This document shows, piece by piece, positions 1-9,232 of a DNA stretch of 64,000 nucleotides (its first letter is position 1; every line of letters begins with the position of its first letter). Made by a program: the position numbers and the translations under genes. The DNA is from Candidatus Magnetocorallium paracelense (GTDB lineage: Bacteria > Nitrospirota > Thermodesulfovibrionia > Thermodesulfovibrionales > Magnetobacteriaceae), in contig JAREWP010000086.1 in the NCBI GenBank assembly GCA_029001845.1, forward strand, positions 1 to 64,000. Reading direction: 5' to 3'. The notes beneath the pieces were generated by a model that searched no databases, was not told the DNA's origin, and saw only the letters and a list, made by a program, of their open reading frames with translations.

Positions 1-259
1 TACTTAATGGTTGTTTATAATCAAATAACAGCAGGATAAATTATATCATGAACAAGGGAGACGCCTTTTCTAAAATATATTGTGCAGTTGTTATTGCAAG
101 ATGGGAAAAAGTTTGCTTATTTTTATGCGACATTCTGTTTATCAGATATTATAAGGCTTTTTAAGTTAACAATCCAGTATAAATAACCAATACAGATAGT
201 ACCAAGTGCCTTTATGATACTATTTCTCATGAATTTTTTTGTCCTGTACTTAGAATAAA
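1..259. other. AT-rich intergenic DNA, no supported gene
   Basis: The window edge up to the first repeat is AT-rich. The only open frame is a 38-codon one at 48-164 on the plus strand. It has no convincing ribosome binding site and no recognisable product, so I do not call it. Confidence 0.5.
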
Positions 260-394
260 ATGAGGTAACTACTCAGGTATTTAGGCTGAAGGCTGAAGCA
301 AAAAATCAAATGACTTGGGAATGTCAGCCAATAAAAACGTAAAGTGCTATCGATAACCCATGTTTTACCTGATAGTCTTCAGCCTACAGTCTAT
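260..394. repeat. dispersed repeat family C, copy 1
   Basis: Begins taactactcaggtatttagg and continues with ctgaaggctgaag, then a central part, then a rough inverted counterpart (agtcttcagcctacagtc). Related copies lie near 23915, 35268, 43495 and 49979, always between genes. Imperfect inverted symmetry suggests a foldable non-coding element. Confidence 0.6.
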
Positions 395-589
395 ACAACT
401 TAGGGACTCTAAAAATACTAATATACCATAACGCATCCCGTCTTCAGGCCGTATTCGGGTGCGCCTCAATCGCAAAATCCTCAACATAGCGTTGCTATGC
501 CTGCGGTTTTGCTCAATCGTTGCACCCAAATCCGGCCTAAATCCGGGCGCGATCCAGGTATATTAGTATTTTTAGAGTCCCTAAGTTGT
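395..589. repeat. 195-bp MITE-like element with 33-bp perfect terminal inverted repeats
   Basis: Bases 395-427 and 557-589 are exact reverse complements (33 of 33). The inside holds a second inverted repeat centred near the cgttgctatg motif (about 445-545), so the whole element could fold into one long hairpin. It contains no gene. The perfect ends suggest a recently moved, non-autonomous element or a structured RNA; no transposase is in the window. Confidence 0.75.
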
Positions 590-636
590 TACAAAAGGAG
601 AAGGCTTAACGATATAGTTCTTTTGAAAGCTTCAGT

Positions 637-2913
637 TCATTGAGGATTTACGAATTTTTTAAATTTATTGTAGATATCCAGAAGTTTTGACATGTAATAG
701 GGTGCGTTTTCGTCCTTAGCCTCCGGATCGTAGGATGAAAGGAGCTTAGCGTCCCTGTATACGGTTACTCTCTTCTTGTTTCCAGTAACGTAATAAGATA
801 TTTTATCTCCCGCTCTGTAGTCACGGTCCGAGTTCATGGCCAGTTCATAGGCTGCAGCGGGATTTCTCTTTTTCAGAGAGACCTTTCTTGCATAGGACTC
901 CATCGATTCGCCGATTGTCTCTGTTTTGGCAAGGAGCGAAATGTCTATTTCATGTTTCTCCAGTCTGTCCATATATTCGTCGAGGACTCCTTTTACGTCA
1001 TTACTTCTGTCATTAAGAATCAGCTTAATCATCTCTCCAAGAAAATCTCGCAGATATCTCTCCATGCCCCTTGAACGCAGTCCGGCCCCTTTAATTGTCA
1101 TTTTACCGGAGTTGTCTAAAAGTGCGTAGTTTTTCATTTTATAGGAAAACATGGCCTGAAATCTGCCGTCCATTTCAAGCTCTATTCCCTCGGGCAGGGA
1201 TGCAGAGAGACGTTCCGTCAAGTCCGTAATTTCCCGGTCTGTGGACAAATTTTCAGGAGGAACGAAATATATGCCGTCTGTATCGAGTTCAACCGGTGTT
1301 GCGCCTTCCTCTTTCATGAACGTCAGTATATTATTGATAACGGATCTTCCGATTTTTGTGATTTTTGAAGCTGCCTTGGGATCTGAAAAATTATGGATAT
1401 TGGTTCCCAGGTATCCGTAAAATGAATTAATCAATATTTTAAATGTCTGCTGAAGAGCCTGGTAATACTCTCTCTCTCTTGTATCCGGTGAATCCTGAGC
1501 ATGTCTCTTTGCCATGATTCTGAACTCCTTCAGCTCTTTAAGAAGGGGGAGAAAAATATCCAGACTGTCTCTATGAGGTTTTATCTCGTAGGTTAGCATA
1601 ATGGACGGATATAGGGATGTGACGTCGCAATGAACAACATTTTTAACCAGCCCCTGGATAAACAGATCAGTATAACCCCCTTCTATTCCGGACATCCTCT
1701 CTGCACCGGGAACGGAAACCCTTTGTCGAATGTATTCCCTGAGGAAGAGAGAATTAATTTTTGTAGCGTTTCCCCGTACAAAAATATTTTGAAAGGAGTA
1801 GGGAAATATCTTTGACTGAAGAAAAAAGGAGTAGCAGAGAAGGCCGGAAAGGGCCAGGGTTTCAGTCACATCGTCCATATTATAACGCCTGAGAGAGTCG
1901 GGATCGTTTTCCCAATACCACATAATATCTTTTCCCTTAATATAAGTTCGACCCTGTGGCGCAATACCGAAATGTCTCGCCGCAGTTTTCAGGTCATATC
2001 CTTCCAGTTCTCTGGCGCTCACATCGTAAAAGTAAAGCATAAAGAGAGTATCCACAACATGTCTGCCGAAAATCTCCACCCTTGTATAGTCGATACTCCT
2101 TTCTGCTGCCGAAAAGCGCGATTTTCTGACTTTAGGCGCGCTGCCGTCTCTTCCCCAGGTCAGACTGATTTTGTGCATGGCAGCTCTGGCCAGAATATAC
2201 TCCAGATCAAAGTTAAAAATATTGTGCCCCTCGATTACATCGGGATCGATTTCGGCTATCAGCTCATTTAGTCTTTCCAGCATGGCTCTCTCTTCAAAGT
2301 CGCCTGCGAAAATGAACTCCTCTCTGTTTCGACTGTCTTTAAGTGCTATGGAAATGATCCGGTCTTCTTTGCGCAGGGGATTGGAAAATTCGTATCCTGC
2401 AGCGCAGGCTGTTTCGATATCCAGCGCCACTCTGTGGAGATCGCTAAAGTTCAGTCCTTTAAAAAGAGTTTTGTTCGACAAGAGGAGGAACTGATGAACC
2501 GGATCGTTAGACAGGAGATAAGGAGCAATCGGAGACGATGCGGTTACTCCGCTCTTTCTTTGAACATATGATTTCGCTCTGTTCCAATCCATCCATTTAT
2601 CGAAAAGAACAAGGTACTTGAATGCATTGTCACCGGCAAGAGGCTCGATATGATAGTTTACTTTACAACCTTCAGGCAGTTCGAAATCCTGAACGAGTAA
2701 AAAGGGGGTGAATGGTTCGTCAATAGCAGTTATCCCTTCACTGGAGCGTATAAAAAGACGCATCTCTCTGTCATCGACAAGTTCTAAGGCTACGATCCCC
2801 TCAGTCGTGTCGGCGCCAAATAAAACTTCGTTATTTTCAAATGAATCGTTTTGCATAAAATTCCATATAGAGGGCGCTGTGTGGGACGGTGAGAAAATTT
2901 TGAAACTGTTCAC
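637..2913 (-). CDS. polB: family B DNA polymerase with 3'-5' exonuclease
   Basis: A 758-residue DNA-dependent DNA polymerase of family B, the group of E. coli Pol II and archaeal replicases. The exonuclease half shows ExoI DIE at 165-167, ExoII around 230-237 (HNIFNFD) and ExoIII YNMDD at 344-348. The polymerase half shows motif A (D430, SLYPSI 433-438), motif B KILINSFYG (492-500) and motif C with DTDG at 544-547 instead of the usual DTDS. All catalytic acidic residues are present, so it should be active. The DTDG form is what I expect in the bacterial sub-branch of these enzymes. A role in lesion bypass or repair is inferred, as no lexA-type box or replication gene lies nearby. Confidence 0.93.
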   Translation of the reverse strand: MNSFKIFSPSHTAPSIWNFMQNDSFENNEVLFGADTTEGIVALELVDDREMRLFIRSSEGITAIDEPFTPFLLVQDFELPEGCKVNYHIEPLAGDNAFKYLVLFDKWMDWNRAKSYVQRKSGVTASSPIAPYLLSNDPVHQFLLLSNKTLFKGLNFSDLHRVALDIETACAAGYEFSNPLRKEDRIISIALKDSRNREEFIFAGDFEERAMLERLNELIAEIDPDVIEGHNIFNFDLEYILARAAMHKISLTWGRDGSAPKVRKSRFSAAERSIDYTRVEIFGRHVVDTLFMLYFYDVSARELEGYDLKTAARHFGIAPQGRTYIKGKDIMWYWENDPDSLRRYNMDDVTETLALSGLLCYSFFLQSKIFPYSFQNIFVRGNATKINSLFLREYIRQRVSVPGAERMSGIEGGYTDLFIQGLVKNVVHCDVTSLYPSIMLTYEIKPHRDSLDIFLPLLKELKEFRIMAKRHAQDSPDTREREYYQALQQTFKILINSFYGYLGTNIHNFSDPKAASKITKIGRSVINNILTFMKEEGATPVELDTDGIYFVPPENLSTDREITDLTERLSASLPEGIELEMDGRFQAMFSYKMKNYALLDNSGKMTIKGAGLRSRGMERYLRDFLGEMIKLILNDRSNDVKGVLDEYMDRLEKHEIDISLLAKTETIGESMESYARKVSLKKRNPAAAYELAMNSDRDYRAGDKISYYVTGNKKRVTVYRDAKLLSSYDPEAKDENAPYYMSKLLDIYNKFKKFVNPQ

Positions 2914-3064
2914 AGTGATCTGAGGTCAGTTTAAAGCAAGAGACTGTTTTGCCGCTTATTTTACAGGATATAAACTTTAATGCCCTGATAAAATGATTAT
3001 CAGATATCTACTACAACTTTAAAAAAACAGACCTCAGATCCCTGAACTCTGTGAACGGTTACAA
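2903..3064. repeat. dispersed repeat family E, copy 1 (inverted arms)
   Basis: Imperfect inverted arms: gttcacagtgatctgaggtc near 2909-2928 and gacctcagatccctgaactc near 3031-3050. A second copy of this arrangement is at 11305-11458. The left arm overlaps the first codons of the polymerase gene, so the repeat may have contributed that gene's start region. Confidence 0.5.
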
Positions 3065-3106
3065 AAATATTAGAACCTTTTTGTTTATAATCGAATTTAT
3101 AAGGAC

Positions 3107-3595
3107 TTAATAAAGAAGTTCCGACACAAGGATCATGGCGAGTCTGTTCAGTGCTTCAGTGTTTGCATCTTCTTTATTGGCGATTATTCTGTTTATGGAA
3201 TCGGAGCCCTGGAAATCTTCGATAAAAGGTGAGGATATATTTTTGAGTTCTCTTACATTTCCTTCGCTGTCTGTCAGCTTGAAATCGACTTTTATTCGAA
3301 CCTTATATTCGGATGCATAATCGTTTTTTTCGGATATCGTGATAACATTGAAATCTTTTATTTTTCCTTCGATTACAGTGTCCGAGGTATTCTTAACGTC
3401 TATGCCGTACCTTAAAAATTCCTCTGTCAGTTCTCTGTAAAGAATATCCTGCAACCGTGGTTCCGTAGTAAAATTGGATATCTTTTTAATATTTACACTC
3501 TTAAAAGGCAGAGATTCGCCTCTGTACAGAGAATAGCCGCACCCGGTTAAGAGGGATGTCAGGAAAATAGCCAGTATTATTCGATAATGCTTCAT
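3107..3595 (-). CDS. lptE: LPS-assembly lipoprotein LptE
   Basis: A 162-residue outer-membrane lipoprotein. The start at 3595 gives a short signal peptide ending in the lipobox LLTGC, then GYSLYRG, the hallmark beginning of LptE/RlpB. LptE plugs the LptD barrel that inserts lipopolysaccharide into the outer membrane. A longer open frame reaches 3673, but the lipobox position argues for the shorter form. It follows leuS on the same strand, a common leuS-lptE neighbourhood, separated here by a repeat. The ribosome binding site is weak. Confidence 0.85.
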   Translation of the reverse strand: MKHYRIILAIFLTSLLTGCGYSLYRGESLPFKSVNIKKISNFTTEPRLQDILYRELTEEFLRYGIDVKNTSDTVIEGKIKDFNVITISEKNDYASEYKVRIKVDFKLTDSEGNVRELKNISSPFIEDFQGSDSINRIIANKEDANTEALNRLAMILVSELLY

Positions 3596-3674
3596 AGTGT
3601 GTTTATTATTCCATCCTAAACCTGGAAAACCCGTAATCAAAAAAGATTTTAAACCACAAAGATCACGAAGCATA

Positions 3675-3825
3675 ACTAAAAACAGCAGTCAGCTATCAGC
3701 GGTCAGCCTTCAGCCATGGAAAGTATTGATGTTATGTTAATAATAAGCTTCACCTTATTGGTGAAAATGTTTTGAACTGTAAAGTATTGCAATTAAAAAG
3801 CTGACAGCTAAATACTTTTTTTAGA
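3675..3825. repeat. dispersed repeat family B, copy 1
   Basis: About 150 bp starting aaaacagcagtcagctatca and ending gctgacagctaaatac, with a conserved core aataataagcttcacc. Copies with the same order occur at 19645 (inverted), 24042 (inverted), 27281 (partial, inverted), 29371 and 37303 (inverted). The ends are roughly complementary, so it can fold. Confidence 0.7.
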
Positions 3826-3867
3826 ATAAAAGATTCTCTCTTCGTGCTCTGTGGTTATTTAAACGAT

Positions 3868-6438
3868 TTATTTAACCACAATATTAACAAGCCGTCCCTT
3901 CACTACAATTACTTTAAAAATATTTTTCCCCTCTGTCAGGCTTTTTACCTTTTCATTGTCAAGGGCGATTTGTTTTATTTCGTCATCCGGTTTATCGGGA
4001 GGTATCGATATTTTTGCCCTCACTTTTCCATTAATCTGAACGACAAGGTCAATTTCTTCCTCTTTTGCAAGTTCCTCATCCCACCGGGGCCACTCTTTAC
4101 TCAGAATACTCCCTTTTCCTCCGACTGCAATCCACAGTTCCTCGGATATGTGAGGGGCAAAGGGAAATAGAAGTAAAAGCATGGATTTGATCGATGACTT
4201 TAAAGAGACATAATCGTTGCGACTTTGAGGTTTAGAAGCGGTTATTTCATTGAGAAGCTCCATCAAAGCGGCAATAGCGGTATTAAAATGGAAGTCCCTG
4301 TCCATCGACCAGGTCACTTTACGAATAGTCTGATGCGTCTTTCTCTCAATGGATGTAACATGATCTCTGTTTTTATATGTATCTTCATTTATAACTGCGA
4401 ATTCCGGATCGCCCGATAGTTTATGGACAATATTCCAGAGTCTGTTTAAAAATCGATAAGCCCCTTCCACGCCTTTGTCCGACCACTCCAGGTCTTTGTC
4501 AGGAGGGGCTGCGAAGAGAATAAAGAGTCTGGCAGTATCAGCGCCATATTTTTCGATGAGATGTCCGGGGTCTATGACATTCTTTTTAGATTTGGACATC
4601 TTCTCTATTCTTCCCTTTACAACCTCTTTACCGCAATGTGAGCAGGAAGCGCCCTCTACCTCTTCCGGTAACAGCCAGTCATGGTCACTGCATTTCCATG
4701 TCTCTTTACAAACCATACCCTGTGTCAGGAGGTTCGTAAAGGGCTCGTCTGTGTCCACCAGGCCAATATCGCGCAGCACTCTTGTAAAAAATCGGGAGTA
4801 GAGTAAATGTAACACAGCATGTTCGACACCTCCGATATATTGGTTAACAGGCATCCATTTTCTTATCTCCGAAGAAGCATTGTTTAACTCCTCTTTCAGA
4901 TCATGGTCGCCCTTTTCCATACAATAGCGAATAAAATACCACGACGAATCTACAAATGTGTCCATCGTATCCGTTTCCCGCCTGGCCTCTTTTCCGCATT
5001 TGTGGCAGGTGGTGAAGGTAAATTCCGCCAGTTCCGCCAAGGGAGAACTGCCCGTTCCTGTAAGATTGACATTATCGGGAAGTATGACAGGAAGATTCTC
5101 TTCGGAGACAGACAGAATGCCACAGGTATCACAGTATATCACCGGAATAGGCGTGCCCCAATACCTCTGCCTGGATATCCCCCAGTCTCTGAGTTTATAG
5201 TTGATAACAACCTTTCCAAGAGCATTTGTTTCTATGAAATCCGCTATACGCTCCATTCCGTCTCGATTGCTTTTTCCACTGTATTCACCTGAATTCACCA
5301 TTACACCGTCGCCTGTGTAAGCCTCGGTGAGATCGCTTCCTCCGGAGTGTTTATCACTGCTGCGGTTGTACTCCTTTTCAGGTATGATCACCTGTTTTAT
5401 CGGGAGATCGTATTTTTTCGCGAATTCAAAGTCCCTCTGGTCATGGGCAGGTACGGACATGATAGCCCCTGTGCCATATTCCATGAGGACGAAATTTGCG
5501 ATATAAACCGGTATTTCCTCACCATTCATCGGATTAACGGCATGTTGCCCAGTGAAGTGACCGATTTTTTCATCCTCTTTGCCATAGGTATCCTTAATTC
5601 TCTGAAGAGCCCCTTTGTTCTCTGTCAGTTCCGATGCAAGGGGATGTAAAGGAGCAAGACATACGAAAGTGGCGCCAAAGAGAGTATCCGGCCTGGTTGT
5701 GAAAATTCTGACTTTTCTTTCCGAGCCGGCAATACCAAAATCCATCTCCACTCCCCTGCTCTTCCCGATCCAGTTCCTTTGCATGGCCACGACATGATCG
5801 GGCCAGCCCTTTAATGTATCGCAACCCTGTAAGAGATCTTCGGCGTATTTAGTAATCCTGAAAAACCATTGGGGCAACTCCTTTTGAACCACTTCATTGT
5901 CGCAACGCCAGCATTTACTTTCGATCACCTGTTCATTGGCCAGCACTGTGCTGCAGGAACGGCACCAATTAACAAAGGACGACTTTCTGTAGGCAAGATC
6001 TTTTTCCAGCATCTTTATGAAAAACCATTGGTTCCATTTGTAATATTCGGGAGTACAGGTCGTTACCTCTCTATTCCAGTCATAGCTCAAACCGACTCTC
6101 TTTAACTGGGTTTTCATATAATCGATATTTTCGATTGTCCACTTTATTGGATGGACACCGTTTTTTATGGCAGCGTTTTCCGCAGGCATTCCAAAGGCGT
6201 CCCAGCCCATTGGATGGAGTACGTTAAATCCCTTCATTCTCTTGTAATGGGCCGTTACATCTCCGATAACATAGTTCCTCACATGGCCCATATGAATTCT
6301 CCCCGACGGATAGGGAAACATCTCCAGGCAGTAAAAATTCTCTCTCTCTTTATCCCTTCCTGTATGGAAAGCGTCGCTTTCGTGCCAGAATTTCTGCCAT
6401 TTCATCTCAACCTTTGAGGGATTGTATCGCTCTGTCAA
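3868..6438 (-). CDS. leuS: leucyl-tRNA synthetase
   Basis: Full-length class I leucyl-tRNA synthetase (856 residues) that charges tRNA-Leu in the cytoplasm. The HIGH box is seen as HMGH at 49-52 ([14 protein letters not shown]), the KMSKS loop at about 612-616. The CP1 editing domain between them carries [13 protein letters not shown] four-cysteine zinc-binding segment (CRSC...CWRC) sits near 160-180. The C-terminal end has the anticodon-binding and [10 protein letters not shown] segments. It lies 18 bp downstream of ccdA and may be co-transcribed with it; no T-box leader is visible. Confidence 0.97.
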   Translation of the reverse strand: MTERYNPSKVEMKWQKFWHESDAFHTGRDKERENFYCLEMFPYPSGRIHMGHVRNYVIGDVTAHYKRMKGFNVLHPMGWDAFGMPAENAAIKNGVHPIKWTIENIDYMKTQLKRVGLSYDWNREVTTCTPEYYKWNQWFFIKMLEKDLAYRKSSFVNWCRSCSTVLANEQVIESKCWRCDNEVVQKELPQWFFRITKYAEDLLQGCDTLKGWPDHVVAMQRNWIGKSRGVEMDFGIAGSERKVRIFTTRPDTLFGATFVCLAPLHPLASELTENKGALQRIKDTYGKEDEKIGHFTGQHAVNPMNGEEIPVYIANFVLMEYGTGAIMSVPAHDQRDFEFAKKYDLPIKQVIIPEKEYNRSSDKHSGGSDLTEAYTGDGVMVNSGEYSGKSNRDGMERIADFIETNALGKVVINYKLRDWGISRQRYWGTPIPVIYCDTCGILSVSEENLPVILPDNVNLTGTGSSPLAELAEFTFTTCHKCGKEARRETDTMDTFVDSSWYFIRYCMEKGDHDLKEELNNASSEIRKWMPVNQYIGGVEHAVLHLLYSRFFTRVLRDIGLVDTDEPFTNLLTQGMVCKETWKCSDHDWLLPEEVEGASCSHCGKEVVKGRIEKMSKSKKNVIDPGHLIEKYGADTARLFILFAAPPDKDLEWSDKGVEGAYRFLNRLWNIVHKLSGDPEFAVINEDTYKNRDHVTSIERKTHQTIRKVTWSMDRDFHFNTAIAALMELLNEITASKPQSRNDYVSLKSSIKSMLLLLFPFAPHISEELWIAVGGKGSILSKEWPRWDEELAKEEEIDLVVQINGKVRAKISIPPDKPDDEIKQIALDNEKVKSLTEGKNIFKVIVVKGRLVNIVVK

Positions 6439-6456
6439 TGTGGTGGCCTCCTAACT

Positions 6457-7179
6457 CTAAAAAGTGATACCGAAATCCGGAATCATGCCTGTTAAAATCT
6501 GAATTTTATTGCTGAGGAGCAATATGCCGAAAAGAATCAGTAATAAACCGCTCGTTATCATAACAGCCCTCATATATTTATAGACTTTTTTCGAATAACT
6601 AAGGAATGTATTTATGGCAAGGGAGGATAAAAAAAACGGGATTGCCAGGCCGAGAGAATAAACGGCCAGAAGTTCCATCCCGTACAGCATGGACGCCTTA
6701 GAACCTGCATAAACCAGGATCGTGCCCAGTATCGGTCCTATGCAGGGAGTCCAGCCTGCGGCGAATGTCATTCCAACAAAGAAAGTGCCTATATAACCTG
6801 CGGGCTTACCGCTGAGGTGAGCCTTTTTTTCTACAGAAAGGAAATTTAGTTTTATAAATCCCGCGACAAAGAGACCGAATATAATTACAAGTATGCCGCC
6901 TGCAATCCTGATCTGATCCTGAAATTGAAAGAAAAAACCTCCAAGCGCCGAAGAAGAGACTCCCAGAGCAATGAACACAAAGGAAAATCCGCAAATAAAG
7001 GCGAGAGAATTGGTAATTGTAAGGTATCTGACACGTTTTCTGTCTCTGGTGTCGGTAAGTCCTTCAAAAGATATCCCTGTTATAAAGGAGACATAAGAGG
7101 GAAAAAGAGGCAGTACGCATGGAGAAAGAAAAGAGAGAATACCGGCCGCAAAAGCCAGGGGAAAGGAAACATCGCTCAT
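6457..7179 (-). CDS. ccdA: cytochrome c biogenesis protein CcdA (DsbD-like reductant transporter)
   Basis: About 240 residues with six predicted membrane segments. Two conserved cysteine motifs are visible: LSPCVLPLFPSY in the first helix and GWTPCIGPILG in the fourth. CcdA carries electrons from cytoplasmic thioredoxin across the membrane to periplasmic thiols, for cytochrome c maturation or other thiol proteins. The start at 7179 overlaps the mogA stop as ATGA, indicating translational coupling. The periplasmic partner is not in this window, although a periplasmic selenocysteine rhodanese is found at 62.2 kb. Confidence 0.92.
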   Translation of the reverse strand: MSDVSFPLAFAAGILSFLSPCVLPLFPSYVSFITGISFEGLTDTRDRKRVRYLTITNSLAFICGFSFVFIALGVSSSALGGFFFQFQDQIRIAGGILVIIFGLFVAGFIKLNFLSVEKKAHLSGKPAGYIGTFFVGMTFAAGWTPCIGPILGTILVYAGSKASMLYGMELLAVYSLGLAIPFFLSSLAINTFLSYSKKVYKYMRAVMITSGLLLILFGILLLSNKIQILTGMIPDFGITF

Positions 7180-7661
7180 CGAGCGCACTCCTCATCGCTT
7201 CCCTTTATCTTTTCAATGGCATGGGGCAGAACATCTGCTATTATTGCCAGGTTCTCCCTCACAGCTTTAGGACTGCCCGGAAGATTCACAATGAGAGAGT
7301 TTCCCCTTATACCGGCAACCGCTCTTGACAGCATAGCTCTGTTCGTAAACTTCAGTCCTTCGATTCTTATGGCTTCGGCGATGCCGGGAATTTCTCTGTC
7401 AATCACTTCCAGTGTGGCTTCCGGCGTTACATCCCGCGGTGAGAGTCCTGTTCCGCCTGTGGTAAGTACAATATCGGCCTTATTGGAAAATTCAATCAAC
7501 TTTCTTATTATTTCATTTTTTACGTCAGGGAGAATATCGTAAGCAACGATCTCGGCGCCCATCTCTTCTTTCACTATTTCCTTTATAGCGGGACCGCTGT
7601 CGTCCTTTCTTTCACCCTTGGAGCCTTTATCGCTTAAAGTAAGTACTGCTACTTTGATCAT
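7176..7661 (-). CDS. mogA: molybdopterin adenylyltransferase-like protein (MogA/MoaB family)
   Basis: 161 residues of the MoaB/Mog fold, which adenylylates molybdopterin before metal insertion. Key motifs: LTLSDKGSKGERKDDSGP near the N-terminus, then TTGGTGLSPRDVTPEAT, then the conserved LPGSPKAVRE near the end. It sits between a MOSC protein (4 bp apart) and ccdA (4-bp overlap), so the three form one minus-strand operon. The MOSC neighbour supports a molybdenum cofactor role. Whether it acts as MogA or MoaB cannot be decided from sequence alone. Confidence 0.88.
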   Translation of the reverse strand: MIKVAVLTLSDKGSKGERKDDSGPAIKEIVKEEMGAEIVAYDILPDVKNEIIRKLIEFSNKADIVLTTGGTGLSPRDVTPEATLEVIDREIPGIAEAIRIEGLKFTNRAMLSRAVAGIRGNSLIVNLPGSPKAVRENLAIIADVLPHAIEKIKGSDEECAR

Positions 7662-7665
7662 AGGG

Positions 7666-8103
7666 CTAACTCTTTATGGAAACCTTATCTCCCTTTCGAA
7701 GTACGCCACCCTTTGAAACAGTGACGAAAATCCCCTCTTTCGGCATTACACAATCTCCGGCCTGATAATAAATTTTACATTTCTTTTTACACTCCTTGCC
7801 TATCTGACTTACCTCCACTTCCACCTCTTCGCCAAGCGACATCCTGGCGCCAACAGGTAAAGAAAAGAGATCGATGCCGACTGTTGTAATATTTTCGGCA
7901 AAGTCGCCGCTGCCTACATCGAGCCCCTTATCCTGCATTTTTTCGATACTCTCATATGCAAGGAGACTGATTTGTCTGTGCCATGTCTCAGAGGCGTGAG
8001 CATCTCCCTCTATGCCGTAATTCGTTTTGATTACCACTTCGTCTCTCTGTTTTTTACGGGCGCCTTTTTTCTCACTTATATTAATGGATACTACTTTTCC
8101 CAT
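7666..8103 (-). CDS. MOSC domain protein
   Basis: 145 residues from the methionine at 8103 (MGKVVSINISEKKG). MOSC domains are the C-terminal sulphur-carrier modules of molybdenum cofactor sulphurases. The family pattern is seen in GIEGDAHAS.WHRQISLLA and in a conserved cysteine near GDCVMPKEGIFV. Short stand-alone MOSC proteins encoded with MogA/MoaB are common in anaerobes and are thought to act in cofactor maturation. A longer frame to 8235 runs through the terminator hairpin at 8185-8222 and is unlikely to be real. Confidence 0.85.
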   Translation of the reverse strand: MGKVVSINISEKKGARKKQRDEVVIKTNYGIEGDAHASETWHRQISLLAYESIEKMQDKGLDVGSGDFAENITTVGIDLFSLPVGARMSLGEEVEVEVSQIGKECKKKCKIYYQAGDCVMPKEGIFVTVSKGGVLRKGDKVSIKS

Positions 8104-8184
8104 AAGGGAAATCTTAACATAAATCGGTGTAATATTGAAAGGAGTCAATAATTCCCCAATTCTCAATAAACTTTCGACAATCCT

Positions 8185-8222
8185 AAAAAAAACGCCTCTC
8201 CCCAGACAGGGAGAGGCGTTTT
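8185..8222 (-). terminator. intrinsic terminator after the seleno-peroxiredoxin gene
   Basis: A 12-bp GC-rich hairpin (aacgcctctccc / gggagaggcgtt) read on the minus strand runs into eight consecutive T residues. It lies about 60 bp downstream of the peroxiredoxin stop and separates that gene from the MOSC-mogA-ccdA operon. Confidence 0.85.
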
Positions 8223-8283
8223 CCTTTTCAGGCAAATATCGAAATCTGCCATCATCAAAGTATCTTACGAATTATAAAAATTA

Positions 8284-8913
8284 CTAATGGAGTGCTTCGT
8301 ATACCTTTCCGACTAAGTCAGCACCGGGTTTCAGAGTTTTGTCTCCATCGTCCTTCCACTTGGCCGGGCACCCCTCGGTCTGGTTTTTGGAAAGATAAAT
8401 ATTAGCCTTCAGCTTTCTTTTCAGCTCTTCAATATTCCTTCCCATATTATAGAAATTGACCTCCGAATTTAAGAGGGTCCCATCTGGGCTTATAATAAAA
8501 GTACCTCTCAGCGTGAGTCCGGTACACTCATCGTATACACCGAAAAGCCTGCCGAGATTTCCTGTAGGATCGGCCCCCATTGGGAATTTAACGTTTTCAA
8601 GGGATTTTTCATGCCTTTGCCATGCAAGATGGACGAACTGAGTGTCAGTGCTTATTGTTATTACTTCGGCTCCAAGGGCCTTTAATCTGTCGTAATGCTC
8701 TGCCAGAGCTTCAAATTCAGTAGCTCAGACAAAGGTAAAATCAGCAGGATAAAAGAATAATATTGTCCATTTCCCCGCCTTTTTCAACTCCTCAAGAGAC
8801 CTTTCACCAAAATCACCTTTTTCGGATTCATAGGTAGTAATAGTAAAATCCGGTACATTTTGACCTACACTCAGGCCACAACATACAGTTCCCATTGTTA
8901 CTTCGTCACCCAT
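8284..8913 (-). CDS. selenocysteine-containing AhpC/Tsa-type peroxiredoxin (TGA at codon 63 read as Sec)
   Basis: 209 residues if TGA at 8725-8727 is decoded. The context is FYPADFTFV-U-ATEFEALA; in ordinary 2-Cys peroxiredoxins this site is the peroxidatic Cys (FYPxDFTFVCPTE). The frame continues past TGA without a break through the normal AhpC order: WQRHEKSL, FPMGADPTGNLGRLFGVYDE, LRGTFIISPDG, and the resolving Cys motif GCPAKW near residue 185. A good ribosome binding site (aaggagtg) precedes ATG at 8913. The enzyme reduces hydroperoxides. It sits next to superoxide reductase, which produces peroxide. Peroxiredoxins with Sec are known in anaerobes. A hairpin suited to SECIS follows the TGA, and an intrinsic terminator follows the gene. 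Confidence 0.93.
8697..8709 (-). promoter_or_regulatory. candidate SECIS hairpin of the peroxiredoxin gene
   Basis: Read on the minus strand, gctct-ggc-agagc is a perfect 5-bp stem with a GGC loop, its apical loop 21-23 nt after the TGA. Bacterial SECIS elements are short hairpins inside the coding region with the loop about 15-25 nt downstream and a G in the loop, which fits. Identified by eye. Confidence 0.6.
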
Positions 8914-9232
8914 AACGTAACACTCCTTATTAAAATTTGAATTTACAGAGTCAAAGACTCTTGAAAACCGTTTAAAGGTATAGAAACATCGATTTTAAAA
9001 AGAAACACTCTTCAGCCCTTAATTTTAATGACAGCTTGAACAGCATTAAAGCCCGCGATTCTCCAGGTATAAAAAATGAAATATTGAAGGAATTTAGTAT
9101 ATTATAACCAAAATGTTCATGTTCACGAAGTTTAGTAAAGAATATATTTCTTCATGCACTTCGTGAACTTCGTAGTTATTTGAACCCGGTCTCTTTTGGC
9201 TTATTTCCGGACTAAAGAATAAGTTTAAAAGT
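8914..9232. other. intergenic region upstream of the peroxiredoxin gene
   Basis: About 320 bp between peroxiredoxin and superoxide reductase, AT-rich. It holds an 11-bp inverted repeat (gttcacgaagt at 9121-9131, acttcgtgaac at 9158-9168) that could form a hairpin downstream of the superoxide reductase gene. A partial PerR-like half site (atattataa, about 9098-9107) is also present. A separate promoter for the peroxiredoxin gene is plausible but I cannot place it with confidence. Confidence 0.45.

Noticed and set aside
3675-3825. CRISPR array
   Set aside because: Repeats are about 150 bp, kilobases apart and in both orientations; no regular spacer pattern.
3135-6417. Plus-strand open frames opposite lptE and leuS
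   Set aside because: They are shadows of the real minus-strand genes and show no protein family features.
8284-8580. Separate short peroxiredoxin fragment
   Set aside because: It is the C-terminal part of one gene that starts at 8913; the two pieces are in the same frame around a single TGA.
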